From: Shinella sumterensis
GTDB taxonomy: Bacteria > Pseudomonadota > Alphaproteobacteria > Rhizobiales > Rhizobiaceae
NCBI RefSeq assembly: GCF_004514425.2
Contig: NZ_MYFN02000001.1
Span: 310,001 to 374,000 of the forward strand
DNA length: 64,000 nucleotides
Direction: 5' to 3'
Shown here: one piece after another, positions 26,696 to 36,110 of the stretch
How the letters are laid out: each line of letters begins with the position of its first letter
How positions within the stretch are numbered: the first letter of the stretch is position 1
Notes under the pieces: generated by a model
Database searches by the model: none
What the model was told of the DNA's origin: nothing
Seen by the model: the letters and a program-made list of their open reading frames with translations, nothing else
Program-made: the position numbers and the translations under genes

Positions 26696-27160
26696 ATGAC
26701 GATCACAACGCGCTCCGGTTTTGCGGCCATCGCCCTATCCCTTTCGGTCTCCGCGCCGGCCTATGCAGGCTGGGAAACGACGCGATGGGGCATGTCGCCG
26801 AAGGAGTCCATCGCGGTGCTCGACGGTGCTGTCGAACATGCGCCAGCCGGCAATGAGATCTATGAGCAGGGGGGCAAAAAATACGCGCCGCTTGTCAAGC
26901 TTTCCCGCGAGATAGAGGGTGTGCCCGGTCAGGTATCATTGTTGTTCGACACCGATGAAACGCTGCGCTTCGTCATGTTCAATCCCGCCGACGTCGCGGC
27001 GTGTGATGCGCTGGGGGCGGCGCTGGCGGAACGCTACGGTGCCGCCGACGCCGTGGGCGCGGGTGCGATCAGCATCTCGGACTGGGTCGACGGCGCGGAG
27101 GTGATCAAGCTGGCGAAGGTCGGATCGTCCGTCTGCAACCTGTCCTACTCGGCGAACTGA
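26696..27160 (+). CDS. Exported protein of unknown function
   Basis: A 154-residue protein with a clear Sec signal peptide (about residues 1-24, ending PAYAG) and a mature part starting WETTRWGMSPKES, a motif seen in uncharacterised rhizobial secreted proteins. It has two Cys residues, in VAACDAL and SVCNLSY, that could form a disulfide. AAGAGGAAACGCC precedes the ATG. It is convergent with the next gene, ten bases apart. No function can be given. Confidence 0.65.
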   Translation: MTITTRSGFAAIALSLSVSAPAYAGWETTRWGMSPKESIAVLDGAVEHAPAGNEIYEQGGKKYAPLVKLSREIEGVPGQVSLLFDTDETLRFVMFNPADVAACDALGAALAERYGAADAVGAGAISISDWVDGAEVIKLAKVGSSVCNLSYSAN

Positions 27161-27170
27161 CGCCGATGGC

Positions 27171-27635
27171 TTACTGCGTCCCGATGTTGAGAATGCCGGC
27201 CTTGCGCGTGAAATAGGACGACAAGATCTGTTCGTAGGCCGGGTTTCTTTCGATGCCCGGCTCGGCGAGCACCACCTTGACGGCGGCTGCGCAGAGCCCG
27301 TCGATGCCCTCAGCGGTCCCCGCTGTGATCTTGCCCTGTGCGTTGTCGCCGGCCATCGTCGTCCATCTTTGGGCGATCATGTCGGCGGCCTGCTGGGCAA
27401 TGGCGCAATCGGCATAAGACAGAGAGATACCGATAGCCGGTGTTTCAAGCTGGATGTCGGTGATGATGCCGCCAAGATAGGGCGGGATGCCGGCGCCGAG
27501 TTCGGCGGCCTGCGCTTCGATCTTCTTGCGTGTTTCGGCGATGTCCGCGGACGGTGAAAGGACAAGCGACGGATCGATGCCCGTGATGCCGAAGGCGGGC
27601 GATATGACGACCGCCTTCACCGGTTTCTTTGTCAT
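27171..27635 (-). CDS. Hypothetical protein
   Basis: A 154-residue reading frame with regular codon use and no recognised domain. It contains alternating helix-like and hydrophobic stretches (YLGGIITDIQLETPAIGISL in the middle) and two Cys. No good ribosome site precedes the ATG at 27635; the frame stays open a little further upstream without a better start. The distribution is unknown to me, so treat it as a probable but unproven gene. Confidence 0.5.
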   Translation of the reverse strand: MTKKPVKAVVISPAFGITGIDPSLVLSPSADIAETRKKIEAQAAELGAGIPPYLGGIITDIQLETPAIGISLSYADCAIAQQAADMIAQRWTTMAGDNAQGKITAGTAEGIDGLCAAAVKVVLAEPGIERNPAYEQILSSYFTRKAGILNIGTQ

Positions 27636-27692
27636 TCCGTAAATCGTTTTCGGCCAACGGGGAACGGCGGCTCTTCTCGGTTCAAGGCGGAT

Positions 27693-28172
27693 CTACCTCC
27701 AGCGGGCGAGCAATGGACCTGATGAACCATATACCGGATCGGTACGGGGCAGGGGCACAGACGCGATCGTCGAGAGTTGTTCGGCGGAGGCGGCAGATGT
27801 TTGGATATCAGCATGTTGGTTAGGTGGGTATGCGCCCACCACCTCGAAGTCGTCAGAGCAGCCGAGATTTTGGTGTCCGGTGCCCGCTGGAAGGACGAGG
27901 CAATCGCCCTTCGAGACATGCAAGTGACGGCCTCCCTGCCCGCCGATCAGGAGGGTGGCGTTTCCCTTCGACACACCCAGGACCTCATGGGCTCTCGTAT
28001 GGTAATGCTGATAGTCGAAAACCCCGTTGGTCCAGATGCCGGTCCAGCCATTGGCCGCAAAAAGCGCTTCAAACGGCTTTTCACTTTCGACCGATCCATA
28101 GAGAAGAACCGGGAGCCGCGGATTGTTGGGTACCCATTCACTCGGATCGAACAGAATCTCTTCGACGGTCAT
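27693..28172 (-). CDS. YjlB-like cupin-domain protein
   Basis: A 159-residue single-domain cupin. The metal-binding motif 1 is HYHTRAHEVLGVSKGNATLL near residue 56-75 and motif 2 is GDCLVLPAGTGHQNLG near 90-105, giving three His and a Glu for a metal site. Cupins of the YjlB group have no established function. The N-terminal EILFDPSEWVPNNPRLPVLL is typical of the group. It is followed 60 bases away by the upstream end of a DUF982 gene on the same strand. Confidence 0.78.
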   Translation of the reverse strand: MTVEEILFDPSEWVPNNPRLPVLLYGSVESEKPFEALFAANGWTGIWTNGVFDYQHYHTRAHEVLGVSKGNATLLIGGQGGRHLHVSKGDCLVLPAGTGHQNLGCSDDFEVVGAYPPNQHADIQTSAASAEQLSTIASVPLPRTDPVYGSSGPLLARWR

Positions 28173-28232
28173 TTCGGGCTTCTCCGCAATTCAACGCCGG
28201 CTTACCGATGTCACCGTTCATCATTGTGCACC

Positions 28233-28532
28233 TTAGCGCACATGCGGATCACGGTCTCGATGCAATCGCGATGCTGCAAGAATATGGCTGTCGGGTGCAA
28301 GCAGGTCATGTTTTTCTGCGAAGGCAGCGAACAGGCCGCGTGCCGTTTCCGCTTCGATCTCGCCGCGCAGTGCCGCGTTGCAAGCTTTGAGAGCGACCGA
28401 ATGGGCGGCGTCCCTTGACGATGCCGGCCACTCGACGAGGTGCCGGTAAGCCTCCATTACCGAACGAACCTCGGCCGGAAAGCCGAGGCCGACAAGAATC
28501 GACAGGGGCTGCTCGAACAGATCGGGTTTCAT
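28233..28532 (-). CDS. DUF982 family protein
   Basis: A 99-residue protein of the rhizobial DUF982 family. It opens with a VGLGFPAEVRSVMEAYRHLV segment, then a WP motif (EWPASSRDAAHSVALKACNA) and a helical tail. No biochemical role is known; genomes of Rhizobiaceae carry many copies. The ATG at 28532 is preceded by AAGGAGAAGCTGG. It lies 70 bases after the hsp20 gene on the same strand, so it may be heat-induced by read-through. Confidence 0.8.
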   Translation of the reverse strand: MKPDLFEQPLSILVGLGFPAEVRSVMEAYRHLVEWPASSRDAAHSVALKACNAALRGEIEAETARGLFAAFAEKHDLLAPDSHILAASRLHRDRDPHVR

Positions 28533-28602
28533 CCAGCTTCTCCTTCCTTGCCTTGGATGTGCTTGGGCGCCGCCGCAACGGCGCCCTCCGACTGGCGTCT
28601 GC

Positions 28603-29079
28603 TCACGCGGCTTTTTGTGCCTCGATCTGCGCCGGGGCGGAAGACTGTTCAAGCGCCGGAGCGCTCTGAATGGCGATCTTCCGCGGTTTCATTTCCTCAG
28701 GGATTTCGCGAACCAGGTCGATCGACAGGAGGCCATTGTTCAGATCCGCAGCGTTCACCCGGACATGATCGGCGAGCTCAAAGCGGTGTTCGAAGGAGCG
28801 GGCGGGGATTCCTCGATGGAGGTAGCCTTCCGCCGACGCCTCCTGTCTCTTGCCTGTGACGGTCAGGAGATTGGATTGGAACGTGATGTCAAGGTCGTCT
28901 CGTGCGAAACCCGCGACCGCGATCGATATCCGGTAGCTGTCATCGCCCGTCTTGGCGATGTCGTAGGGCGGCCAGTCGCTGATCGAGCGGGCACGCTGTG
29001 CGTTTTCCAGAAGATTGAAGACCCGATCGAAGCCGATGCTCGAGCGGAACAGCGGTGCGTAATCGTAAGATGTTGCCAT
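28603..29079 (-). CDS. Small heat-shock protein, Hsp20 family
   Basis: A 158-residue alpha-crystallin-type chaperone. The N-terminal arm (SYDYAPLFRSSIGFDRVFNL) and crystallin domain (about 40-130, with YDIAKTGDDSYRISIAVAGF, GIPARSFEHRFELADHVRV and a beta-9-like LSIDLVREIP) match the rhizobial class A IbpA-like proteins. It binds unfolding proteins during heat stress. The ATG at 29079 is best placed relative to the AAGGAGG at 29088-29094; another ATG six bases upstream is too close. Its leader contains a probable RNA thermometer and a heat-shock promoter. Confidence 0.92.
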   Translation of the reverse strand: MATSYDYAPLFRSSIGFDRVFNLLENAQRARSISDWPPYDIAKTGDDSYRISIAVAGFARDDLDITFQSNLLTVTGKRQEASAEGYLHRGIPARSFEHRFELADHVRVNAADLNNGLLSIDLVREIPEEMKPRKIAIQSAPALEQSSAPAQIEAQKAA

Positions 29080-29166
29080 AGCCATATCCTCCTTGAAGCA
29101 ACATGGGTACGGAGCGCCGAAAGACGACGCTTCCAGCAAACCAGCCCTATCCAGCGGCTGGCGGCA
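29078..29166 (-). promoter_or_regulatory. ROSE-like RNA thermometer in the hsp20 leader
   Basis: The leader RNA can form three hairpins in series. The first pairs CCAGCC (29141-29146) with GGCTGG (29156-29161). The second pairs both sides of 29111-29134. The third (29082-29106) has CCAU/AUGG at its base and sets UUGCUUC against the AAGGAGG Shine-Dalgarno. Masking of the ribosome site by a U-rich UUGCU stretch is the hallmark of ROSE elements, which melt at heat-shock temperature. The position directly before an hsp20 start codon strongly supports this reading. Confidence 0.8.
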
Positions 29167-29170
29167 GTCG

Positions 29171-29199
29171 ATTTGGTTGCAAGCAATCCGCGTTTCAAG
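29171..29199 (-). promoter_or_regulatory. RpoH-type heat-shock promoter of hsp20
   Basis: On the minus strand a CTTGAA box (29199-29194) is followed 17 bases later by CCAAAT (29176-29171). This resembles the sigma-32 promoter, with a -10 that departs from CCCCAT. Transcription would start near 29164, exactly at the first ROSE hairpin. Confidence 0.6.
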
Positions 29200-29368
29200 A
29201 GTTTTTTCGGAAAAAATTGCGCCTGTTGCGGCGGTTGTTGCCGGCCTGTCCTCAGCCGGAATGCTGTCTCAGCGACAGATACCGGCTCGATTCGCTGCAA
29301 ACAGGAAGGGTTCATCGGTTATTAAGGTTAACCTAACATAATGGCTCCATACTTTTGGGGACAGCACA

Positions 29369-31189
29369 ATGGCATCAATTCAACACAAGATCACCGCCGC
29401 GAGCATTGCCATATTTCTCATCGCAGGGGGCGCTGCCGGCGTCGGAATCTGGTCGGCGTCGACGATGAATGCGGATGCCGTCGATATTGCCGGGTCGGGG
29501 CAGATCCTTCGCAATCACATGCAGGCCGACATGATGCATGACGCCCTTCGCGCCGATGTACTTGCCGCGCTGCATGCCTCCAATCCCGCGGCCGGTATCA
29601 AGTTCGACCAGGTGAAAGCCGATCTCGCGGAGCACATCGCCTCGTTCCGCAGCGTGATCGACGAGAACAAGGTGCTGGCGAAAGATCCCGTCACGCAGAA
29701 GGCGCTTGCAGATGTCGAGCCGCCGCTCCTCACCTACATCGACAGCGCCACCAAGATGGTGGCAGCGGCGGAGAAAAGCCCTGTCGATGCGATGCGTGCG
29801 CTACCGGATTTCATGACGCAGTTCTCGGCGCTTGAAAGCGCGATGGAGCACGCCGGGGATCAAATCGAGACGGTCACCGCATCGATCTCCGACCAGAGCA
29901 CCCAGACCGCGAACACCATCAACGACATGCTGAAAGCCATTCTCGGACTGACGCTGATCCTGTCCATCGCCCTTTTTGTCTTCTTTCGTCGATCCGTGAC
30001 GGCTCCCATTCTTCAGTTGTCAGCAGGCATGGTGAAAATTGCCGATGGTGATACGGATGTGAATTGCGCCGGGCTTGGTCGCAAGGACGAGATCGGGACG
30101 ATGGCCGCCGCGGTCGAGGTGTTCCGCAAGGCGGCGATTGCCAAACGCCAACTCGAGATGGAGGCTGCGCGGGCTCGCGAGCAGGCGGAGAGCGACCGTA
30201 TCGCGACGCAGCAGAAGGCGGAGGCCGACGCGGCCGAGCGGCTGCGCATCGCAACCTCCGGCCTCGCCGGTGGCCTCAAGCGCCTGGCATCAGGCGATCT
30301 TGCTTTCCAGCTCAACGAGCCGTTTTCGCCGGATTTCGAGAGCCTTCGCCACGATTTCAATGCGTCTCTAAGCCAGTTGGGCGGAACGCTGATGGCGATC
30401 TCCCAGGCAATTTCGGCCATCGACGGCGGCACGCAGGAAATTTCGTCCGGCGCCAACGATCTTGCTCACCGCACGGAACGTCAAGCGGCCTCACTCGAAC
30501 AGACCGCGGCTGCACTCGATGAAATCACGGCAAACGTGAGCAATTCCAGCAAACGCACCGAGGAGGCCCGCGCCGCCGCAACGGAGGCTGATCATGGCGC
30601 TGTCCGATCGGTTGACGTGGTACGCCAGGCGGAGGAAGCGATGCAGCGGATCGAGAGCTCCTCGCAACAGATTTCAAATATTATCGGGGTCATCGATGAA
30701 ATCGCCTTCCAGACCAACCTGCTTGCGCTGAACGCCGGGGTCGAAGCCGCGCGTGCCGGGGAAGCCGGCAAGGGGTTCGCCGTTGTCGCGCAGGAAGTCC
30801 GTGAACTCGCGCAGCGCTCCGCAACAGCCGCCAAGGAGATCAAAGCACTGATCAACACATCGTCTGCGGAAGTTGGAAGCGGCGTGCGGCTTGTGCGCGA
30901 GACGGGGGTCGCGCTCAATGAGATCGGAGAGCGCATTTCCGGTATCAACCAGCATATGAACGCCATTGCGACGGCGGCCAAGGAACAGTCGGTTGGCCTG
31001 GTGGAAGTCAACAAGGCCGTCAACACCATGGACCAGACGACACAGCAGAATGCGGCCATGGTGGAACAATCCACCGCAGCGTCCATGAACCTTGCTGCCG
31101 AAGCCCGTAAATTGCGGGATTTGGTGGGGCAGTTCCGTTTCGATGATGCCGCCACGCCAGGCGCTTCGAGACTTCAGATGGCCTCGTAG
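29369..31189 (+). CDS. Methyl-accepting chemotaxis protein
   Basis: A 606-residue transmembrane chemoreceptor. It has a membrane segment at about 8-30, a periplasmic helical sensor of about 160 residues, a second membrane segment near 190-210, a HAMP domain (about 210-260), a helical linker, and the signalling domain with the conserved hairpin tip [20 protein letters not shown] near 450. Adaptation sites are likely in the flanking Glu/Gln-rich helices. No C-terminal CheB/CheR pentapeptide is seen. It stands alone. The ligand is unknown. Confidence 0.93.
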   Translation: MASIQHKITAASIAIFLIAGGAAGVGIWSASTMNADAVDIAGSGQILRNHMQADMMHDALRADVLAALHASNPAAGIKFDQVKADLAEHIASFRSVIDENKVLAKDPVTQKALADVEPPLLTYIDSATKMVAAAEKSPVDAMRALPDFMTQFSALESAMEHAGDQIETVTASISDQSTQTANTINDMLKAILGLTLILSIALFVFFRRSVTAPILQLSAGMVKIADGDTDVNCAGLGRKDEIGTMAAAVEVFRKAAIAKRQLEMEAARAREQAESDRIATQQKAEADAAERLRIATSGLAGGLKRLASGDLAFQLNEPFSPDFESLRHDFNASLSQLGGTLMAISQAISAIDGGTQEISSGANDLAHRTERQAASLEQTAAALDEITANVSNSSKRTEEARAAATEADHGAVRSVDVVRQAEEAMQRIESSSQQISNIIGVIDEIAFQTNLLALNAGVEAARAGEAGKGFAVVAQEVRELAQRSATAAKEIKALINTSSAEVGSGVRLVRETGVALNEIGERISGINQHMNAIATAAKEQSVGLVEVNKAVNTMDQTTQQNAAMVEQSTAASMNLAAEARKLRDLVGQFRFDDAATPGASRLQMAS

Positions 31190-31275
31190 CAATCGCTCCA
31201 AGCGTGGCCGACGTCGGGCGAAGAATCGCCCGGCTGGCGTCGTTGAAGGTGCCTTGGCGCCTGCAGCGCTCCAGG

Positions 31276-31953
31276 CTATTCCAGGAATTCGCAGCCGGCT
31301 TCCTTCAGCGCCTTGTCGACCCAGTCGCGATTGACGGTGCCGGCCTTGGTTTCGGCCATCTGCTTGGCCTCGGCCTCGTGCTTTTTGATCGTCCCCTTGA
31401 GAACATCGGCCGCGTGCGCTTTCGGCACGCAGACGACGCCGTCGATATCGCCGAGAATCAGATCACCCGGCTCGACAACCGTGCCGTTGATCGCGATCGG
31501 AAGACCGATTTCGCCCGGGCCTGTGCGATATGGCCCCCGATGCGTCACGCCGACCGCAAAGGTGGGCAGATTGTGCTCCAGAAACGCCTCTGCATCGCGG
31601 ATGGCGCCGTTGAGCACGAAGCCTGCGACACCGCGCCGGATCGCGTGCGCGAGCATCAGTTCGCCCATCAGCGAATTGGCCATATCAGCGGCGGCATCAA
31701 CGACAATGACATCACCCGGCTGCGCCATGTCGATCGCCTTGTGCAGCATCAGGTTGTCGCCCGGGCGCGTGCGCACCGTCAAAGCCGGGCCGGCGAGCGT
31801 ACCGGAGCGGTGCATCGGCCGCATGCTCGTGCCGAGCCCGCAGATGCGCGACATGGAATCGCTGACATTGGCAACGGGCAGGTTGCGGAAGGCGTCCACG
31901 AGCGAAGGCTCGATGCGGTCCCAGTTCAGTTTGATGCGAAATCCATAAGTCAT
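31276..31953 (-). CDS. RraA-like aldolase/dimethylmenaquinone methyltransferase-fold protein
   Basis: A 225-residue protein of the RraA-like superfamily, which includes HMG/CHA aldolases that split 4-hydroxy-4-methyl- or 4-carboxy-4-hydroxy-2-oxo-acids to pyruvate or oxaloacetate plus a second acid. Family landmarks are VANVSDSMSRICG near 27, GDVIVVDAAADMANSLMGEL near 85 and the metal/pyruvate site GFVLNGAIRD near 113. The ATG at 31953 begins the family-typical N-terminus. It is the last gene of the CoA-ester operon, whose substrate it may cleave. Confidence 0.8.
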   Translation of the reverse strand: MTYGFRIKLNWDRIEPSLVDAFRNLPVANVSDSMSRICGLGTSMRPMHRSGTLAGPALTVRTRPGDNLMLHKAIDMAQPGDVIVVDAAADMANSLMGELMLAHAIRRGVAGFVLNGAIRDAEAFLEHNLPTFAVGVTHRGPYRTGPGEIGLPIAINGTVVEPGDLILGDIDGVVCVPKAHAADVLKGTIKKHEAEAKQMAETKAGTVNRDWVDKALKEAGCEFLE

Positions 31954-31961
31954 TGCAAGCC

Positions 31962-32978
31962 TCAGGCAGACAGTTCGGTTGGAGTGGCGATCGAGCGCTG
32001 ATCGGGCGGGTTGCCATCGAGAACGCTGATGATGTGCTGGGCGGCAATGACCGCCATCGCATCGGCAGAGCCATAGGTCACGCCGCCGATATGCGGCGTC
32101 GCAATGAGCGTGTCCAATGTCCACAGCGGGCTGTCGGCGGGCGGTGGCTCCGTGGCAAAGCTGTCGAGGGCCGCACCTGCGATGGTGCCGCCGGCAAGGG
32201 CCTGCGCCAAGTCCGCTTCGTTGATGATCCCCCCGCGCGCGGTGTTCACGAGGACCGCCGATTTCTTCATCAATCCAAGTCGTCGCGCATCGATGAGATT
32301 GCGCGTCGTCGCCGTGAGCGGGCAATGGATACTCAGCACGTCGACTGACGGCAGCATGGCATCGATATCACCGATGGATACGAAGCCATCGGCCTCGGCG
32401 GCTTCCGGTGCGAAGGGATCGTGGACCACGACCTCCATACCGAGCGCTTCGGCCATTCGCGCCGTCTCCCTGCCGATCCCGCCGTAACCGATGAGGCCGA
32501 TCGTGGCGCCAAGGACATCCTTGCCCGTAAAGGTCGGCTTCGGCCATTCGCCGCGCTTCACGGCCCTGTCGAGCGGAAGCACTTCCTTGATCAGGCTCAG
32601 TGCCAGTGCGATCGTGTGCTCGGCGACGGCGCGCGAATTCGAGCCCATCGCCCGAAGTACGGGAATACCAAGCTTGGCCGCCGCCGCAATGTCGACATTG
32701 TCGACGCCGACGCCATGCTTGGCGATGACCTTGAGCTTCGGCGATGCGGCGATAACCTCCGCGTTGATGCGTCCCTGGCGCACCATCAGGCCGTCGATTT
32801 CCAGCTCGGCGGCGCGCTTTGCCACAACGTCGGACGGGTCGTAGGGCGGGGAAAAGAAAACGTCGATATCGTGTTGGTTCAGCAGCCTGATCGCCTTTTC
32901 GGCGATCTTGTTGTGGCTCACGAGAATGCGCCGGCCTCGCGTGCCATGCTCGACGCCCTGTATGATATCATGGGTCAT
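31962..32978 (-). CDS. D-isomer-specific 2-hydroxyacid dehydrogenase
   Basis: A 338-residue NAD(P)-dependent dehydrogenase of the phosphoglycerate-dehydrogenase-like family. The nucleotide fold carries GLIGYGGIGRETA near 155. The catalytic residues are expected in NTARGGIINE (Arg) near 248, SFATEPPP (Glu) and ATPHIGG (His) near 305. It would convert a 2-hydroxy acid to a 2-oxo acid or back. Its start overlaps the end of the CoA-ester lyase gene by four bases, so the two are translationally coupled. Confidence 0.88.
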   Translation of the reverse strand: MTHDIIQGVEHGTRGRRILVSHNKIAEKAIRLLNQHDIDVFFSPPYDPSDVVAKRAAELEIDGLMVRQGRINAEVIAASPKLKVIAKHGVGVDNVDIAAAAKLGIPVLRAMGSNSRAVAEHTIALALSLIKEVLPLDRAVKRGEWPKPTFTGKDVLGATIGLIGYGGIGRETARMAEALGMEVVVHDPFAPEAAEADGFVSIGDIDAMLPSVDVLSIHCPLTATTRNLIDARRLGLMKKSAVLVNTARGGIINEADLAQALAGGTIAGAALDSFATEPPPADSPLWTLDTLIATPHIGGVTYGSADAMAVIAAQHIISVLDGNPPDQRSIATPTELSA

Positions 32979-33823
32979 GTGGCGGCTCGTCCTTTCTCAG
33001 ATCTGCGAAGTAGATTTTCGGCGCGCGTCACGATTGGCGCGTCGACGAACTGGCCGTCCAGCATGAAGGCGCCTCGCCCTGCCGCCGCTTCCTGCCTGCT
33101 GGCCGATACGACCTTGCGGGCCCATTCGACTTCCTCTGCGGTCGGCGCGAAGCACTCGTTGAGAATGGGCACGACCGACGGATGAATGCAGGTCGCACCA
33201 TCAAATCCGAAGTCGCGCGCTTCCAGGGCGGCAGCCCGTATGGCAGCTTTGTCGGCAAAATCCACGGTCGTTCTCAGCAATCCGAAGGAAAGCAGACCCG
33301 CTTCCTTGGCCGCATAATGGATCATCAACTTGGGATAGCGCAGAACTTCAGGCGTCGGCTTTGCACCCATCGCCGTCGCGAGGTCTTCGCCACCGGACGT
33401 GAGAGCGAACACGCGCGGGCCATGGGCGATCGTCCGGACGTCCAGCAGACCCTTCATGTCCTCGATAAGAGGAACGAAGCCGATCGGGTGCCGATCCGCT
33501 TCATGCCCGGAAAGACCTTCCGCCAGATGAACAAGGCTGTCGACGCTGCTGACCTTCGGAATATAGAGCGCGTCGGCATTGGCCGTTACGGCTGCGATTG
33601 CATCGTCGAGCAGCCGGTCGGACTGGTTCACACGAACATAGACCTGGCAGCCGCCTTTCTTGATCTCCGGTACCCATTTCGCCAGACCGTCCCGGGCCTC
33701 GCTTTTGGCATTTTCCGGCACCGCATCTTCCAGGTCGATGATGACGACATCGGCGCCTCGCTGTCCCGCTTTTTCCAGGAAGCGCGGTGCGTTGCCAGGA
33801 ACGTAAAGCAGCGAGGAGATCAC
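32975..33823 (-). CDS. HpcH/HpaI-CitE-type CoA-ester lyase
   Basis: A 282-residue TIM-barrel lyase of the CitE-like group. The opening SSLLYVPGNAPRFLEKA is the CitE signature; the metal/CoA site residues lie in IIDLEDAVPENAK near 30, YVRVNQSDR near 63 and SGGEDLATAMGA near 145. Members cleave malyl-CoA, citramalyl-CoA and related 3-hydroxyacyl-CoA esters to acetyl-CoA plus an oxo-acid. It overlaps the CoA-transferase stop by four bases, making CoA activation followed by cleavage the natural reading. Confidence 0.87.
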   Translation of the reverse strand: MISSLLYVPGNAPRFLEKAGQRGADVVIIDLEDAVPENAKSEARDGLAKWVPEIKKGGCQVYVRVNQSDRLLDDAIAAVTANADALYIPKVSSVDSLVHLAEGLSGHEADRHPIGFVPLIEDMKGLLDVRTIAHGPRVFALTSGGEDLATAMGAKPTPEVLRYPKLMIHYAAKEAGLLSFGLLRTTVDFADKAAIRAAALEARDFGFDGATCIHPSVVPILNECFAPTAEEVEWARKVVSASRQEAAAGRGAFMLDGQFVDAPIVTRAENLLRRSEKGRAAT

Positions 33824-35025
33824 GCCTCGTCCTCCAGATCCGCCGGCGTCATGCCGATTTCGGAAAGGATCGCCTCGGTCTGCTCACCGACATCAGGCGC
33901 CGGATGCCGAAAGACCCCGGGTGTGCCGGAAAAGCGCGGAAAAATGTTGTGTTGTGAAATTCTGCCAAGATCGGCATCCTCGACATCCACGATAATCTCC
34001 CGCTCGGCGAAATGCGGGTCGGTGCTGATATCGGCGATATCGTAGACCGGTCCGACGGTGGCGCCGGCGCCGCGCATTACGGCGAGGGCTTCGTCCCGGG
34101 TGCGGGTGATGAACCATGCCCCAAGGGCGGCGTCGACCAGTTCACGATGCCGGACGCGTTCCATGTTCGTGGAAAAACGTGGATCGTCCTTCATGTCGGG
34201 TCGGCCGATGATGTCGAAGATGCGCATTGCGATGACCTGGGTGGATCCCGACAGGGCCACATATTTCCCGTCGCTGCACAGATAGACGTTGCGCGGCGAT
34301 ACCGTGTTGGAGCCCGAGCCGGAGCGTTGCTTGACCTTGCCGGTGACTTGATAGATCGAGGCTTCCGGGCCGAGCGACGCAAAGATCGGCTCGAGAAGAG
34401 ACAGGTCGATGACCTGGCCGGCAGCATCGCCGCGTTCGCGGGCAAACAGCGCCATCATCACGGCGTTTGCGCCGGTGAGGCCGGAGATCATGTCGGCCAG
34501 GGCAAGCGGCGGCAGTACCGGCTCGCGATCCGGAAAGCCGGTGCGCGACGCAAAACCGCTCATGGCCTCAACCAGCGTGCCGAACCCGGGCAGTTCCGCA
34601 TAGGGGCCGTCCTGCCCGAAGCCGGATATCCGCACAATGACAAGCCTCGGATTGAGTTCGAGCAGGCTTTCCGGCGAAAGCCCCATCTTCTCGAGCGTAC
34701 CGGGACGATAGTTCTCGATGAAGACATCGGCTTTCGCCAATAGCTTCTTCAGGGCTTCCAGGGCCTTGGGCTGGCGCAGGTTGAGTACGATCGAGCGTTT
34801 GTTGCGGCCATAGGTCTTCCAGTGCAGCGAATAGCCGTTATCGCGCCATTCGCGCAGCGAGTCTCCCTGCGGCGGCTCGACCTTGATGACATCCGCACCG
34901 AAATCACCAAGCTGCAGCGACAACATGTTGCCGGCGACGACGCGGCTCAGGTCAACGACACGGATCCCGTGCAGGGGGCCTATGCGGTCTGCCTGAAAGC
35001 GAACGGTTTTCTTGCTGTCTGCCAT
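33820..35025 (-). CDS. CaiB/BaiF family III CoA-transferase
   Basis: A 401-residue formyl-CoA-transferase-type enzyme. It opens with PLHGIRVVDLSRVVAGNML near 17, followed by NKRSIVLNLR near 75, FGQDGPYAELPGFGTLVEAM near 136-155, and the likely nucleophile Asp178 in ALADMISG. It moves CoA between acids, activating the imported substrate at the cost of another CoA ester. The ATG at 35025 begins the family N-terminus; a longer frame to 35070 overlaps the ATPase gene. It is the first enzyme after the ABC genes. Confidence 0.88.
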   Translation of the reverse strand: MADSKKTVRFQADRIGPLHGIRVVDLSRVVAGNMLSLQLGDFGADVIKVEPPQGDSLREWRDNGYSLHWKTYGRNKRSIVLNLRQPKALEALKKLLAKADVFIENYRPGTLEKMGLSPESLLELNPRLVIVRISGFGQDGPYAELPGFGTLVEAMSGFASRTGFPDREPVLPPLALADMISGLTGANAVMMALFARERGDAAGQVIDLSLLEPIFASLGPEASIYQVTGKVKQRSGSGSNTVSPRNVYLCSDGKYVALSGSTQVIAMRIFDIIGRPDMKDDPRFSTNMERVRHRELVDAALGAWFITRTRDEALAVMRGAGATVGPVYDIADISTDPHFAEREIIVDVEDADLGRISQHNIFPRFSGTPGVFRHPAPDVGEQTEAILSEIGMTPADLEDEA

Positions 35026-35033
35026 CGGGGACC

Positions 35034-36110
35034 TCAATTCGCGCCGGGCTTGTCGGGGAAGACAGCGCAATGTTCCTGCGGGATATGCACCAGGACCGAA
35101 TCCTCCTTCAGTTCGACGGGGGTCTGGATGCGGAACTCGATTGAGCCGGAGCGCACGGCATATTGCCAGACCGACCCGAGATAAGTCCGCTGATCGATCG
35201 AGACGCGCATCGTGTTCTGGCCGGCCGAGCTGGAAAGCTCGATCTTCTCCGGGCGGATGGCGACGACCACGGACCCGTCCCTTGCCGCGGCACCCGGCGG
35301 TGTGACGATCTCGCTGCCATCAGCCAGGCGGATGCGGGCTTTGTCCGTGCCGTTTTCAAGCATCGTGCCATCGAAGAAGTTCGACGAACCGATGAAGTCG
35401 GCGACGAAGCTGTCGGCGGGGCGCTCGTAGATCTCACGCGGCGTGCCGAGCTGGCGCATCCGGCCCATGCTCATGACGGCGATGCGATCGGAAACGGCCA
35501 GGGCTTCCGCCTGGTCATGCGTTACGTAGATGGTGGTCACGTTCAACCGCTCCTGCAACTCGCGCAGCCAGACGCGGGCGCGCTCGCGCAATTTCGCATC
35601 GAGGTTCGACAGGGGCTCGTCGAGCAGGAGAAGCGGCGGCCGGTAGACGAGCGCGCGGGCAAGCGCCACGCGCTGTTGCTGGCCACCGGACAGTTCGAAC
35701 GGATATCGATCCGCATAGGGCAGCATCTCCACGAGACCCAGCGCTTCCTTGATGCGCTCGTCGCGCTCAGCCCGGCCGATCTTTCGCAGCGTCAGCGGGA
35801 AAGCCAGGTTTTCGGCAACCGTCTTGTGCGGCCACAGCGCATAAGACTGGAAGACGAGACCGATGTTGCGCCGTTCCGGGGGGACGGTGTTGCTCGGGTT
35901 GCCATCGAAAAGCACCCGCTCGCCGACGCGGATGGTGCCTGAGGTCGCGTGGTTGAGGCCGGCAACGGCAAACAGCGAGGTCGACTTGCCGCATCCCGAC
36001 GGTCCGAGCAGCGTCAGGAATTCGCCGGATGCGACGTGGATGTTGAGGTTGTCGACGGCCGTGACCGCACCGTATTTGATGGTCAGGTTCTGAAGAACGA
36101 GATCAGCCAT
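35034..36110 (-). CDS. Fe3+/spermidine-type ABC importer ATPase
   Basis: A 358-residue ATPase with Walker A GPSGCGKST near residue 36, Q-loop VFQSYALWPHKTV near 79, signature LSGGQQQR near 133, and Walker B LLLLDEPLSNLD near 152. A C-terminal TOBE-like regulatory domain covers about 240-358. It drives the permease whose coding region it overlaps by eight bases at its start. The MADLVLQN start at 36110 is chosen over an upstream ATG at 36140 inside the permease gene. Confidence 0.92.
   Translation of the reverse strand: MADLVLQNLTIKYGAVTAVDNLNIHVASGEFLTLLGPSGCGKSTSLFAVAGLNHATSGTIRVGERVLFDGNPSNTVPPERRNIGLVFQSYALWPHKTVAENLAFPLTLRKIGRAERDERIKEALGLVEMLPYADRYPFELSGGQQQRVALARALVYRPPLLLLDEPLSNLDAKLRERARVWLRELQERLNVTTIYVTHDQAEALAVSDRIAVMSMGRMRQLGTPREIYERPADSFVADFIGSSNFFDGTMLENGTDKARIRLADGSEIVTPPGAAARDGSVVVAIRPEKIELSSSAGQNTMRVSIDQRTYLGSVWQYAVRSGSIEFRIQTPVELKEDSVLVHIPQEHCAVFPDKPGAN

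Noticed and set aside
29325-29334. Palindrome AGGTTAACCT upstream of the chemoreceptor gene
   Set aside because: Ten bases of symmetry is short and no matching regulator is known nearby; chance occurrence is plausible.
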